Program-made: the position numbers and the translations under genes | DNA from: Poriferisodalis sp965214215 | Lineage (GTDB): Bacteria; Actinomycetota; Acidimicrobiia; Acidimicrobiales; Poriferisodalaceae | Assembly: GCF_965214215.1 (NCBI RefSeq) | Contig: NZ_CBDCBD010000003.1 | Location: 2,480,001-2,544,000, forward strand | DNA: 64,000 nucleotides | Direction: 5' to 3' | The notes under the pieces: model-generated | The model's database searches: none | Seen by the model: only the letters and a program-made list of their open reading frames with translations | Told to the model about the DNA's origin: nothing | Part shown: positions 17,987 to 26,666 of the stretch, one piece after another | How the letters are laid out: each line of letters opens with the position of its first letter | Position numbering within the stretch: position 1 is the first letter of the stretch

Positions 17987-19300
17987 GTGGCTGTGACGCG
18001 CCTGGGGTTCCTGCTGGACAGCGGCGCGTGCATTGGCTGCCACGCATGCACGGTGGCATGCAAGAGCGAGCATGACGTGCCGCTCGGTGTCAACCGGACG
18101 TGGGTCAATTACGTCGAGACTGGCGAATTCCCCCAGACGCAGCGCCATTTTTCCGTGATGCGCTGCAACCACTGCGACGATGCCCCCTGCATCGAGATCT
18201 GCCCGACCGGTGCACTGTTCCGGGCCTCCAACGGCGTTGTGGACTTCGACGATTCTCGCTGCATCGGCTGCAAGGGCTGCATGAACGCATGCCCGTACGA
18301 CGCCCTGTACATCTCGCCGGCGACCGGAACTGCGCACAAATGCAACTTTTGCCAGCACCGGCTGGAGGTCGGTTTGGAGCCGTCATGTGTGAGCGTGTGC
18401 CCGACGCGAGCCATCACGGTGGTCGATCACGACGATCCCGATGATGCGGTTGCCGTTCGAATCAAGCACGAGGAGCTGCCCGTGCGGGCGCCCGAGCGCC
18501 GCACCCTCCCGAAGGTGCACTACGCGGGAACGGTGCCCGAGGCGCTGGATCCGCTCGCCCGCCCCGTGGCCGACGACGGGCTGATCTGGGCCGATTGGAC
18601 CGGCAGCGCAGCCTGGCCGGCCACGTCGAGCCCGGCGCCGGCCGCACGCACCGCCTACACGGTGGCCCATGACGAGCCTTGGGGCGCCAAGGTGGCCGGC
18701 TACATGGTCACCAAGGGTGTGGCGGCAGGTGTGATGCTGTGGGCTGCCGCTGCTGCGCTGCTGGGCTGGGACGACCGTGCTGCGGTCGCCACCGGTCCAG
18801 CCGTGATCGCCTTGGTCGCGCTGGCGGTGACGGGTGTCTTGCTCATCGCAGATCTGAAGCGGCCCGAGCGCTTCTGGTACCTGTTCGCCAAGGGACGGCT
18901 TCGCAGCTGGATCACCGCAGGCGCGTGGGTGATCATGGCCGACGCTGCATTGGTGACGCTGTGGGGTATCGCGGGCCTCTGGGGGGGTTCTGCCTGGTTT
19001 GCGCTGCTGATCGGCCCGACGGTGTTGTTCTCGCTGATGACCGCTGCCTATACCGCGTTGTTGCTGCACCAGTGCCGGGGACGCGTGATGTGGGCGGATC
19101 GCCCCGTTCTTGCCCTCATCGGCCGGCTGGTTGGTGAAGCCGTGCTGGGAGGCGGCGCGGTGTGGGGCGCCTTCCTGGCCGTGAGGGCAAACGCGGCGAT
19201 CTTCGCCTGGGTCCCGCTGGTCGCTGCGGGAGTCCTGGCCTGGCTGTGGCGGCATGACCGGGAGTACCTGCGTGCGGCCCAGGCGGTACCGCTGTCGTGA
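17987..19300 (+). CDS. Iron-sulfur electron-transfer subunit fused to NrfD-like membrane anchor
   Basis: A 437-residue protein joining two subunits that are separate in most complexes of this kind. Residues ~12-150 hold four [4Fe-4S] motifs: CIGCHACTVAC, CNHCDDAPCIEIC, CIGCKGCMNAC and CNFCQ with a later CVSVC. A Pro/Ala-rich linker (about 165-225) leads to ~6 membrane helices with the NrfD-like motif DLKRPERFWYLF followed by RSWITAG. This membrane part is about 200 residues, shorter than stand-alone NrfD/PsrC. It should carry electrons between the quinone pool and the molybdenum subunit encoded next. GTG start chosen at 17987; GTG 17993 is also possible. Its stop overlaps the next start as GTGA. 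Confidence 0.88.
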   Translation: MAVTRLGFLLDSGACIGCHACTVACKSEHDVPLGVNRTWVNYVETGEFPQTQRHFSVMRCNHCDDAPCIEICPTGALFRASNGVVDFDDSRCIGCKGCMNACPYDALYISPATGTAHKCNFCQHRLEVGLEPSCVSVCPTRAITVVDHDDPDDAVAVRIKHEELPVRAPERRTLPKVHYAGTVPEALDPLARPVADDGLIWADWTGSAAWPATSSPAPAARTAYTVAHDEPWGAKVAGYMVTKGVAAGVMLWAAAAALLGWDDRAAVATGPAVIALVALAVTGVLLIADLKRPERFWYLFAKGRLRSWITAGAWVIMADAALVTLWGIAGLWGGSAWFALLIGPTVLFSLMTAAYTALLLHQCRGRVMWADRPVLALIGRLVGEAVLGGGAVWGAFLAVRANAAIFAWVPLVAAGVLAWLWRHDREYLRAAQAVPLS

Positions 19301-22242
19301 CGGCACCAGAGCAGATGGGAGCAGGCGTGCAGCCTCCAGCATCGGGATTGTCGGCTGCGCCGCCGCACGAGGCATGGCATCACTGGACCGAGCTCGACGC
19401 CGCCTCGTGGCCGCAGCGCAAGGAACGCAACTACACGCTGGTGCCCACGACCTGCTTCAACTGCGAAGCGGCGTGCGGCCTGGTCGCCTACATCGACCGC
19501 GACACCGATGAAGTCGCTCGTTTCGAAGGGAACCCCGAGCACCCTGCATCCCGGGGACGCAATTGCGCGAAGGGTCCCGCCACCATCAACCAGGTTCATG
19601 ACACCGAGCGCATCTTGTACCCGCTGCGCCGGACGGGCGAGCGCGGCGGGGGCGGATGGGAACGGGTGAGCTGGGACGAGGCGCTGACCGAGATCGCTGC
19701 CCGCATCCGAGCGGCCATCGTTGAGGATCGCCGCGACGAGATCATGTACCACGTCGGCCGACCGGGCGAGGACGGGTACACCGAGCGTGTGCTGGTTGCG
19801 TGGGGTATCGATGGGCACAACAGCCACACCAACGTCTGTTCCTCGAGCGCCCGGGTGGGCTACGCGACCTGGATGGGGCATGACCGGCCCTCGTCAGACT
19901 TTGCCAATGCTGAGGTCATCTTCCTGATCTCGAGCCATCTCGAGGCGGGGCACTACTTCAACCCGCACGCCCAGCGCATCATTGAGGCCCAGCAACGGGG
20001 GGCGAAGGTCATCTGTGTCGACCCGAGGCTGTCCAATACCGGCGCCAAGGCCGACCACTGGCTGCCGGCGTGGCCCGGCACCGAACCGGTCCTGCTGCTG
20101 AGCCTGACCCACCTCTTGCTCGAAGCGGGTACGTGGGACCGCGCCTTCGTTCATCGCTGGACGAATTGGCAGACCTACCTGGCCCAGACCCGACCTGACC
20201 TGCCGCCGACGTTCGAGTCGGTCGAAGTGGCCCTGCGCGACGCGTATGGCGAATACACCCCCGAGCGTGCAGCAGAACTGTGCGGGGTGGACGCGGACGA
20301 ACTGCGCGAGATAGCGCACGCCATCGGCGGGGCGCACGGCCGATTCGCATCCCATAACTGGCGTGCCGCGGGGGCTGGCAATTTGGGCGGCTGGCAAACT
20401 GCCCGCTGCCTCTTCTTACTCAATGTGCTCACCGGGTCGGTCGGCACGGTGGGGGGCACGACGGGCGCGGGCTGGCACAAGATGAAGCCGGCGCCGCCGC
20501 TGCGTCCTCCGCCAGTCGAGCACTGGAACGAGATGTCGTGGCCGCGTGAGTACCCGCTCAGCCACCACGAGATGTCGATCCTGCTGCCGCACTTCCTGCG
20601 AGAAGGCAGGGGCAAACTCGACACGTACTTCACGCGCGTCTACAACCCGGTGTGGACGAACCCTGACGGGTTCAGCTGGCTGGAAGCGCTGAGCGACCCT
20701 GAGCGGGTCGGCTGCCATGTTGCTCTGACGCCGACGTGGTCGGAGACAGCATGGTTCGCCGACTTCGTGCTGCCGATGGGTGTCGGCTCCGAACGCCACG
20801 ACCTGGCGTCGTTTGAGACCCACGCAGGCCAATGGCTGGGCTTCCGTCAGCCGGTCATGCGCCGGTACGCGGAACTGCGCGGCCGCGAACTCGGCCCCGA
20901 CACTCGCACTCACGAGTTCAATCCGGGCGAGGTCTGGGAGGAGAACGAGTTCTGGATCGACCTGTCGTGGCGGATCGATCCCGATGGCTCGCTCGGCATC
21001 CGCCGGTGGTTCGAGAGCCCGTCGCGGCCAGGCGAGCCCATCAGCATCGACGAGTACTACGAAGCGATCTTCACCGACGAGGTACCGGGCTTGGCCGACG
21101 ACGCTGCGGCCGCGGGCCAGTCACCGCTCGAGTTCATGCGCGATCGCGGGGCCTACGCCGTGCGAGGCGATCCCTACGGTCACCACGAGCGAGTCGTGCC
21201 GCCACCACAACTGAGAGGCACCGCGCTCGGCGATGACGCGGTCTACCGCCCGGTGCGCGACACGGTGCGTGGCGCTGCCATGTCGTTGCCTCCGCTCGGG
21301 GACGGTTCAGTGGCGGTGCAGGTCGCGGGAGCGGCCCGTCAGGGGTTCCCGACGCCGTCGCGCAAGCTCGAGCTGTACTCCACGACGCTGGCCGAGTGGG
21401 GCTGGCCCGAGCACGCGACACCGGGCTGGATTCCCAGCCACGTGCACTGGCAGCAGTTGGATCTCGCCGGCGACGAGCGGATTCTGGTGCCGACGTTCCG
21501 CATTCCGACACTCATCCACACCAGGTCGGCGAACGCCAAGTGGCTGGCAGAGATCAGCCACCGCCACCCTTTGTGGATCCACCCCTCAGATGCCGAATCG
21601 CTCGGCATCGAGATGGGAGGCCTCGTGCGGATCAGCACCCGCATCGGCCATTTCGTCATCTCGGCATGGCGTACCGAGGGCATTCGCCCAGGTGTCGTGG
21701 CGGCCTCGCACCACATGGGCCGCTGGCGGCTCGACCCTGCATCCGAGCCTGAGGCTGAGCCGCGGGCCCGAGCGGCCGGCGAGCCCGTATCGGATGGGAA
21801 CTCCGAACAAGAGCGGGAAACACGTCCCGACGCTGGTGACGCCAGACCCAGATCGTGGGCCGGTGGTCCCGCAGAAATACAGCGGGACGGCACAGTGTGG
21901 AAGCTCCGGCGCACCGGGTCGATGTCGCCCTTCGATTCTGACGATCCCGATTCTGAACGGGTGTGGTGGAACGACACCGGCGTGCACCAGAACCTGACGT
22001 TCTCGGTGCAGCCTGACCCGGTCTCGGGCATGCAGTGCTGGCATCAGCGAGTGCGCGTAGGACCCGCCGAACCCGGTGATCGTTATGGGGACGTCGTGGT
22101 CGACACTCAGCGCGCCCGGGCCGCGTACGAGGAGTGGCTGGCAATGACACGACCGGCGCCCGGTCCTGGCGGGCTCCGCCGCCCGACGTGGCTGGCGCGT
22201 CCGATGAAGCCTCACGCAGACGCTTACCGCCTCGATTCCTGA
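19297..22242 (+). CDS. Molybdopterin oxidoreductase catalytic subunit (DMSO-reductase superfamily)
   Basis: A 981-residue Mo-bisPGD enzyme. The N-terminal [4Fe-4S] site is Cys53, Cys56, Cys60 and Cys90 (C-x2-C-x3-C-x29-C). A likely molybdenum ligand is Cys181 in HTNVCSSSA, as in polysulfide/thiosulfate-reductase and nitrate-type relatives with cysteine ligation. The C-terminal molydop-binding domain (FRIPTLIHTRSANAKWLAE, IHPSDAESLGI) starts near residue 730. No twin-arginine leader is present, so it probably stays in the cytoplasm. GTG start overlapping the partner gene. Substrate unknown; sulfur compounds, arsenic species or N-/S-oxides are all possible. Its 3' end is 58 bases from hairpin repeat copy 2. 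Confidence 0.88.
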   Translation: MTAPEQMGAGVQPPASGLSAAPPHEAWHHWTELDAASWPQRKERNYTLVPTTCFNCEAACGLVAYIDRDTDEVARFEGNPEHPASRGRNCAKGPATINQVHDTERILYPLRRTGERGGGGWERVSWDEALTEIAARIRAAIVEDRRDEIMYHVGRPGEDGYTERVLVAWGIDGHNSHTNVCSSSARVGYATWMGHDRPSSDFANAEVIFLISSHLEAGHYFNPHAQRIIEAQQRGAKVICVDPRLSNTGAKADHWLPAWPGTEPVLLLSLTHLLLEAGTWDRAFVHRWTNWQTYLAQTRPDLPPTFESVEVALRDAYGEYTPERAAELCGVDADELREIAHAIGGAHGRFASHNWRAAGAGNLGGWQTARCLFLLNVLTGSVGTVGGTTGAGWHKMKPAPPLRPPPVEHWNEMSWPREYPLSHHEMSILLPHFLREGRGKLDTYFTRVYNPVWTNPDGFSWLEALSDPERVGCHVALTPTWSETAWFADFVLPMGVGSERHDLASFETHAGQWLGFRQPVMRRYAELRGRELGPDTRTHEFNPGEVWEENEFWIDLSWRIDPDGSLGIRRWFESPSRPGEPISIDEYYEAIFTDEVPGLADDAAAAGQSPLEFMRDRGAYAVRGDPYGHHERVVPPPQLRGTALGDDAVYRPVRDTVRGAAMSLPPLGDGSVAVQVAGAARQGFPTPSRKLELYSTTLAEWGWPEHATPGWIPSHVHWQQLDLAGDERILVPTFRIPTLIHTRSANAKWLAEISHRHPLWIHPSDAESLGIEMGGLVRISTRIGHFVISAWRTEGIRPGVVAASHHMGRWRLDPASEPEAEPRARAAGEPVSDGNSEQERETRPDAGDARPRSWAGGPAEIQRDGTVWKLRRTGSMSPFDSDDPDSERVWWNDTGVHQNLTFSVQPDPVSGMQCWHQRVRVGPAEPGDRYGDVVVDTQRARAAYEEWLAMTRPAPGPGGLRRPTWLARPMKPHADAYRLDS

Positions 22243-22300
22243 GCCCTGTGCCCCTGAGGCACCAAGCTGCGCCCGCTCAGCTCAAGGCACAACAGCACAA

Positions 22301-22377
22301 GCTGCGGCGGCGGCAGGGAACTCTGCGACGTTGGACCTGCCGGATCCGGGAGCAGAGGGTCCTGTCGCCGCCGCAGC
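22301..22377 (+). repeat. Dispersed hairpin repeat, copy 2
   Basis: Second copy of the element, between the convergent molybdenum enzyme and thioredoxin-fold genes. Outer arms are GCTGCGGCGGCGGCAGG and CCTGTCGCCGCCGCAGC (one G-T wobble), inner stem CTCTGC/GCAGAG, apical stem GGACC/GGaTCC around TGCC. Compared with copies 1 and 3, one outer base pair changes from A-T to C-G and one apical C-G pair is deleted on both sides, so pairing is kept. Confidence 0.85.
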
Positions 22378-22390
22378 GGGCCCACATCGC

Positions 22391-23143
22391 TCAGCTGGGC
22401 TTGTGTGCCTTGCGGGAACCGGCTTCCCAATCCTCCATCTCGGGCGCATCGGTGATGGTGCCCAGCACGTTGAGCTGCGGTGCCTCGCGCAGTGATCGCT
22501 TCAGTTCGGCGAAACCGGGGAAGCGAGCCAGCTCGATGACCGCGTTCCACAACGGCACCGCTTCCTCGTCCGATGGGACTCGCGAGATCACCGGCCCGAA
22601 GAAGGACAATCCGTCGGGCGGTTCGAACGTGATGATCGGCGTGCCCACGTCACGCCCGGTGCGGCTCAGGGCGAGCTCGGTTTCCGCCTCGATTTCGGCA
22701 TCCCAGGAGTCGTCGTCGACTGCGAGCGCATACTCGGTCGGCAGTCCGGCGGTGGCCAGCGCTTCAGCGGTGTGCTCTGCGGTGCCGATGCGCTCTCGCA
22801 AGCCGGATCCCTTCGGCATCTCCCAGTAGTGCTGACCCATCGCGTCGTACAGCGGCCCCATGACGTTGCGGCCGAGATCCGCTCGTACTTTGGCGGCGAC
22901 CCGCAGCATCCGCAGCCCGGCTGTGTGTCCCTGCTCGTAGCCGGCGGGAAACTCCGTGGCGTAGTCGCGGTCGCGGTTCAGGATGCGCAGCGAGATGAAG
23001 CGCCAGTCCACCGAGTAGCCCGTCTGGGCAACGACCTTCTCCACCCAGCGTGACGTGATCCATGCAAACGGGCACACTGGGTCCCAGAAGAACTCGAGAT
23101 CGGGTGGTGCGTCAGCATCCGCTGCGGTGTCTGTAGTACTCAT
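22391..23143 (-). CDS. Thioredoxin-fold oxidoreductase, Rv2466c/DsbA-like
   Basis: A 250-residue DsbA-superfamily protein. The FWDPVCPFAWITSRW segment (residues 19-33) matches the pattern of mycothiol-dependent nitroreductases such as Mycobacterium Rv2466c. Here the active site reads CPFA (Cys24, Ala27) instead of a two-cysteine CxxC, so only a monothiol mechanism is possible. The remainder is the helical insertion typical of FrnE/HCCA-isomerase-like proteins. Probably a cytosolic enzyme using mycothiol or another low-molecular thiol; the reaction is not predictable. It diverges from the hydrolase at 23161 with only 17 bases between starts, so the promoters must overlap coding sequence. Confidence 0.8.
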   Translation of the reverse strand: MSTTDTAADADAPPDLEFFWDPVCPFAWITSRWVEKVVAQTGYSVDWRFISLRILNRDRDYATEFPAGYEQGHTAGLRMLRVAAKVRADLGRNVMGPLYDAMGQHYWEMPKGSGLRERIGTAEHTAEALATAGLPTEYALAVDDDSWDAEIEAETELALSRTGRDVGTPIITFEPPDGLSFFGPVISRVPSDEEAVPLWNAVIELARFPGFAELKRSLREAPQLNVLGTITDAPEMEDWEAGSRKAHKPS

Positions 23144-23160
23144 GCGCGCATGGCTAGCAC

Positions 23161-24075
23161 ATGGGTCCCACAGCCATGAGTGGTCCTGCCGGTGGTGTGC
23201 CGGCGCCCGAGATGGTCGAAGTGGCCGATGGTGTAGAGCTCGCGCTGCACTGCCTGGGCGGCGATGGGCCGCCGCTGCTGTTCGTGCATGCCACGGGTTT
23301 CAACGGCCGAACCTACGGTCCGCTCACGAGCCGCCTGACCGAGCACTTCACCGTCTGGGCGCCTGACCTTCGCGCACACGGCTGGAGTCCGCCGCCCGAT
23401 GATCGGGACTTCTTGTGGACGACGCTGGCTGCCGACTTGCTGGGGATCGTCGACCATTTGGGGATCGCCCACGGGGAATTGGACTGTGTCGGCCATTCGA
23501 TCGGCGCGGCGACTCTGCTGCTGGCCGACACGCTGCGGCCCGGCACCATCGGGCACATGTACGGCTACGAGCCGGTCGTATGGCGTCTCGAAGATCAATT
23601 CGGCCCGGGTGAGAACCCGTTGATCGCTCTCACCACGAAGCGCCGGGAGGAGTTCGCCTCACGGGGCGAAGCCTTCGAGCGGTTCGCCTCCCGCCCGCCC
23701 TTCGGCGGTGTGCGGGCCGATGCGCTGGCGAGCTATCTCGCGAACGGATTCGAAGACCTGCCCGATGGCTCCGTGCGGCTGCGCTGCCGCGCCGCGGACG
23801 AGGCAGCGACTTACGACGGCGAATGGGTTTCGACCACTGCTCGCCTGGAGGGCAGCTCTACTCCGGTGGTCATCGGTAAGGGCCTCGAGATGACCTTTGA
23901 GGACATCGGCGTGCCGGCACACGAGGCTCTGCCCAAGTCGAAGCTGATCACGTACGACGGTCTGGGGCACTTTGGGCCCTTTGAGGCACCTGACGTGATC
24001 GCCTCTGACGCGCTAGCGACCGTGCTCGGTCACGAACCCGCAGGCACGCACTCCGAGACGAACTCCACCAAGTAG
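23161..24075 (+). CDS. Alpha/beta hydrolase
   Basis: A 304-residue hydrolase with the oxyanion loop FVHATGFNGRTY (41-52), nucleophile elbow GHSIGA (Ser113) and a terminal DGLGHFGPFE histidine motif. The segment order matches the protein at 9794, indicating a paralogous pair. ATG 23161 is used; ATG 23176 (five residues shorter) is equally plausible. The 3' end overlaps the convergent hydrolase gene by 46 bases, an unusually large tail-to-tail overlap. Confidence 0.83.
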   Translation: MGPTAMSGPAGGVPAPEMVEVADGVELALHCLGGDGPPLLFVHATGFNGRTYGPLTSRLTEHFTVWAPDLRAHGWSPPPDDRDFLWTTLAADLLGIVDHLGIAHGELDCVGHSIGAATLLLADTLRPGTIGHMYGYEPVVWRLEDQFGPGENPLIALTTKRREEFASRGEAFERFASRPPFGGVRADALASYLANGFEDLPDGSVRLRCRAADEAATYDGEWVSTTARLEGSSTPVVIGKGLEMTFEDIGVPAHEALPKSKLITYDGLGHFGPFEAPDVIASDALATVLGHEPAGTHSETNSTK

Positions 24076-24890
24076 TCGGCGATCCGCTCGGGCTGGTCGC
24101 GATGAGCGACATGGCCGCAGCCGGCCAGCATGTGGCCCCTGGCATCAGGCGCTGAGCGGACGATTGTGGACACCTGCGCCTCGGTGCCGTACTGGTCGCC
24201 CTCGCCCTGAAGCACCAGGACCGGGCAGGCGATGCGCTCGATCAGCGGCCGGATGTCCCAATCGCGAAACTGCGGGGTCAGCCAGACGTCTCGCCAGCGT
24301 TCGAATGCGAGGCGCGGGTGGTCGTGGTGGCGGGCGAGCCCAGCGATGACCGGCTCGCGCTGGCTGTCGATGGCACGAATGCCTTCGATGCAGACGTCCT
24401 CGATAAACGAGTGCGGTGCGATCACGGCCACGCCGAGCGGCACGACTGATTCCAGTCCCGCCGCTATCAGTGAGATGGATGCTCCGTCGCTGTGCCCGAT
24501 GAGCACGGGCGAGCGGACACCGAGTTCGTGGAGCACTGCGGGCAGCACTTCGGTGGCCTCGCGCTCCATGAACCCGTCGCTGTAGGTCCCGGGCACCGGG
24601 TCTGAGCGTCCGTAGCCGCTGCGGTCGTAGGCGATGACGTCGAGCCCGCATCGGCGTGCCAGCACCTCGGGCAGTTCCCGCCACTGGGTGATGCTGCCGA
24701 GGCCCTCGTGCAACATCACGATCACGGGGCTTGCGCCGCCGTGTTGGTGCCCGGTGCCGGTGTCTCCAGGAGAGATCTTGCGGTATGCAATGCCGACGGC
24801 GTCGAGCTGCAGGCGACCGTCCACGGTGACCAACTCGTCGATCACGTTGCCATCCGGTGTGGGGGAGATGCCCAACGGTTCCCAGCGCAC
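24030..24890 (-). CDS. Alpha/beta hydrolase, start uncertain
   Basis: About 286 residues from a GTG at 24890. The open frame continues to 25091 but would then run far into the next gene, and the extra residues look like shadow sequence. Core features: LHEGLGSITQW oxyanion loop, AYDRSGYGRSD, nucleophile elbow GHSDGA, an LQGEGDQYGT acidic-residue strand and a final GCGHVAHRDQPE histidine. This is the MhpC-like/lactonase-like branch. An alternative GTG is at 24845. It follows the esterase gene on the same strand, 37 bases after its stop, so both are probably one unit. Confidence 0.8.
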   Translation of the reverse strand: MRWEPLGISPTPDGNVIDELVTVDGRLQLDAVGIAYRKISPGDTGTGHQHGGASPVIVMLHEGLGSITQWRELPEVLARRCGLDVIAYDRSGYGRSDPVPGTYSDGFMEREATEVLPAVLHELGVRSPVLIGHSDGASISLIAAGLESVVPLGVAVIAPHSFIEDVCIEGIRAIDSQREPVIAGLARHHDHPRLAFERWRDVWLTPQFRDWDIRPLIERIACPVLVLQGEGDQYGTEAQVSTIVRSAPDARGHMLAGCGHVAHRDQPERIADYLVEFVSECVPAGS

Positions 24891-24927
24891 TGGTTCGTCA
24901 CTCGCGCAGGGCCCTGCGGCGAGCCGC

Positions 24928-26634
24928 TCAGCCCCAGGCGCGTGCAACAGCGCGGGGCAGCTCTTCGATCCATTGGATGAGGTCGTGGCCGCAGACGCGC
25001 TCGGTCCAGTCGTGCGGCGACTTTGCAAAGTGCAGCCACGCTGCCCATGCCTCGGTGGCCTGGTGGAAACCGCCCTCGAGAGTGCCGGCACACAGGTGCA
25101 CGAACGGAGCTTCGGCTGCGTTCCAGTTCATCTGCTCGTTCGGCGGCATGCCGGTGGAATACGCCATGGCGTGACCGAACTTTTCGCGATGCATGTGACC
25201 GACGGCCAGAGCGTGACCGCCGCCGTCGGATGCGCCGAACACGCCGCGCTGGCTGCGGTCGCCCGAGACGCCGAAGGACTGCTCAGACCAGGCGGTCAGC
25301 TCTTCTACGAAGAAGCGCTGGTGGCGGTCAAAACGGTCATTGTCGAAGCCCGGCAGGTACTCCATGGCCCGTTCATTCCCGTAGCCACCCATCGGCGCGG
25401 AGTGCGCGGCGACCAGCACGAAGCGGGGCACTGTTTCGTTGGCGATACCGGCGTCGAGCCGGCGGATGTAGGGGCCGATCATGCCGCCGTCAGTGGCGTA
25501 CAACACTGGCAGGGGCTCTGCGGGGGAGTGCTGAGGCGGCAGATACACCGTCACCTTGCGCTTCGAGCGAAGTGACGTGCTGTCGACGGTGTGCTCCTGG
25601 ACTTCCCCGCGCAGCTCGTCGTCGGGGTGCGAGGGCAATTCGGCGGGTGCCTCGGGCCCGCGGAACCGGTGCGGCACCGGGCCGCGCTGGCCGCCCAGCA
25701 GGCTCCCGGCGTCGTCGAGCGGCCAGAAGCCATAGCCGATCACCGCTTCTTCGAGGCGTTCGATGCGCACGCTGAGCGCCCACAGGTCGCTGCGAGCCCC
25801 GTCGCCGTTGTCGTCGCCGACTCGCCACATTGGCAGCTCGATGACCGGTCCGGGCAGCACGCCGGCGGCATCGCTGCGGCAGGCGAAGGTGAGCTCGTCG
25901 CCGTCATCCCAGCAGCCGGCCGGGTCCGCCTCGAGCCGCTCTTCGAGGAATGCAGGGCTCGGATCACGCCAGACGCGGCATAGGCGTTGACCCGGTGGAA
26001 GTCCGCCTTCTTCAGCGCGCTCGCGAGCGAGCTCACGGTTGCGTCGATCCAATTCGGTGCGGCGCTGCGCCAATGTCGGCAGGCCAATGCGGGTGCGGGA
26101 CTCGTCGTCGACGCTGCCGTCGACGGGCGCCAGCGCCAAGTCGCCCAGGTGCGTGGTGACGACGGTCCCGAATTGCTGGGGCCTGCCACTCAGCAGGCTC
26201 ATCTTGTCAGCGCATTCGGCGAAGACGGCACCGGCGCCCGGCACGCCCTCGCGGTGGGCGCGCGCAGCAAGCTCGCCAGCGATGGAGAACATCTGCGGGC
26301 CGCCGTGGACGCTGAGCGCTCGTGCTGCTCGCAGTGCATTCGCTCCCTGGGCTTGTTGCAGTTCCGGTGTGCGTGCCAGCAACTGAACCAGCATCGGCAC
26401 TTCGGCAGGCTCCGCCATCTCGATCCGGGCCAGCAGGTCGCCGACACCGTCCGCCGCCGAGTCGCCCGCGGCCGTACCCGGGTTCTCCATGCCCTCGCCG
26501 TCCATGCCGCCCTCCGACCGAGCCCATGCGTCGGGGATCCGTTCGGTCCCTGGCCGCGCTGCGAGGCTACTGTCGGCGCCGGAACTGCTGCCGGGGCCCT
26601 GGTGCCACTGCGGCGGCGTGACCTTCGGGCGCAT
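24928..26634 (-). CDS. Enterochelin-esterase-like hydrolase with an N-terminal DUF6624-like domain
   Basis: A 568-residue two-part protein. Residues ~55-200 resemble DUF6624 proteins (ADKMSLLSGRPQQFGTVV, then RRTELDRRN), a family of unknown function. Residues ~340-565 are a D-alpha/beta esterase of the Fes/IroE type: VTVYLPPQHSP, PVLYATDGG, nucleophile GASDGGG and a late histidine in VCGHDLIQW. A middle segment (205-335) is beta-rich and resembles the immunoglobulin-like domain that precedes Fes-type esterases. It may cleave siderophore or acyl esters. The start is ambiguous; Met44 or Met49 could also be used because the first 50 residues are low complexity. It diverges from the crotonase at 26667. 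Confidence 0.72.
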   Translation of the reverse strand: MRPKVTPPQWHQGPGSSSGADSSLAARPGTERIPDAWARSEGGMDGEGMENPGTAAGDSAADGVGDLLARIEMAEPAEVPMLVQLLARTPELQQAQGANALRAARALSVHGGPQMFSIAGELAARAHREGVPGAGAVFAECADKMSLLSGRPQQFGTVVTTHLGDLALAPVDGSVDDESRTRIGLPTLAQRRTELDRRNRELARERAEEGGLPPGQRLCRVWRDPSPAFLEERLEADPAGCWDDGDELTFACRSDAAGVLPGPVIELPMWRVGDDNGDGARSDLWALSVRIERLEEAVIGYGFWPLDDAGSLLGGQRGPVPHRFRGPEAPAELPSHPDDELRGEVQEHTVDSTSLRSKRKVTVYLPPQHSPAEPLPVLYATDGGMIGPYIRRLDAGIANETVPRFVLVAAHSAPMGGYGNERAMEYLPGFDNDRFDRHQRFFVEELTAWSEQSFGVSGDRSQRGVFGASDGGGHALAVGHMHREKFGHAMAYSTGMPPNEQMNWNAAEAPFVHLCAGTLEGGFHQATEAWAAWLHFAKSPHDWTERVCGHDLIQWIEELPRAVARAWG

Positions 26635-26666
26635 ACCGGTGTGCCCGCTTCGATAAAGGAGTTTCG

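Noticed and set aside
19297..19420. Tat leader on the molybdenum subunit
   Set aside because: No RRxFLK-like motif or hydrophobic segment occurs in the first 50 residues.
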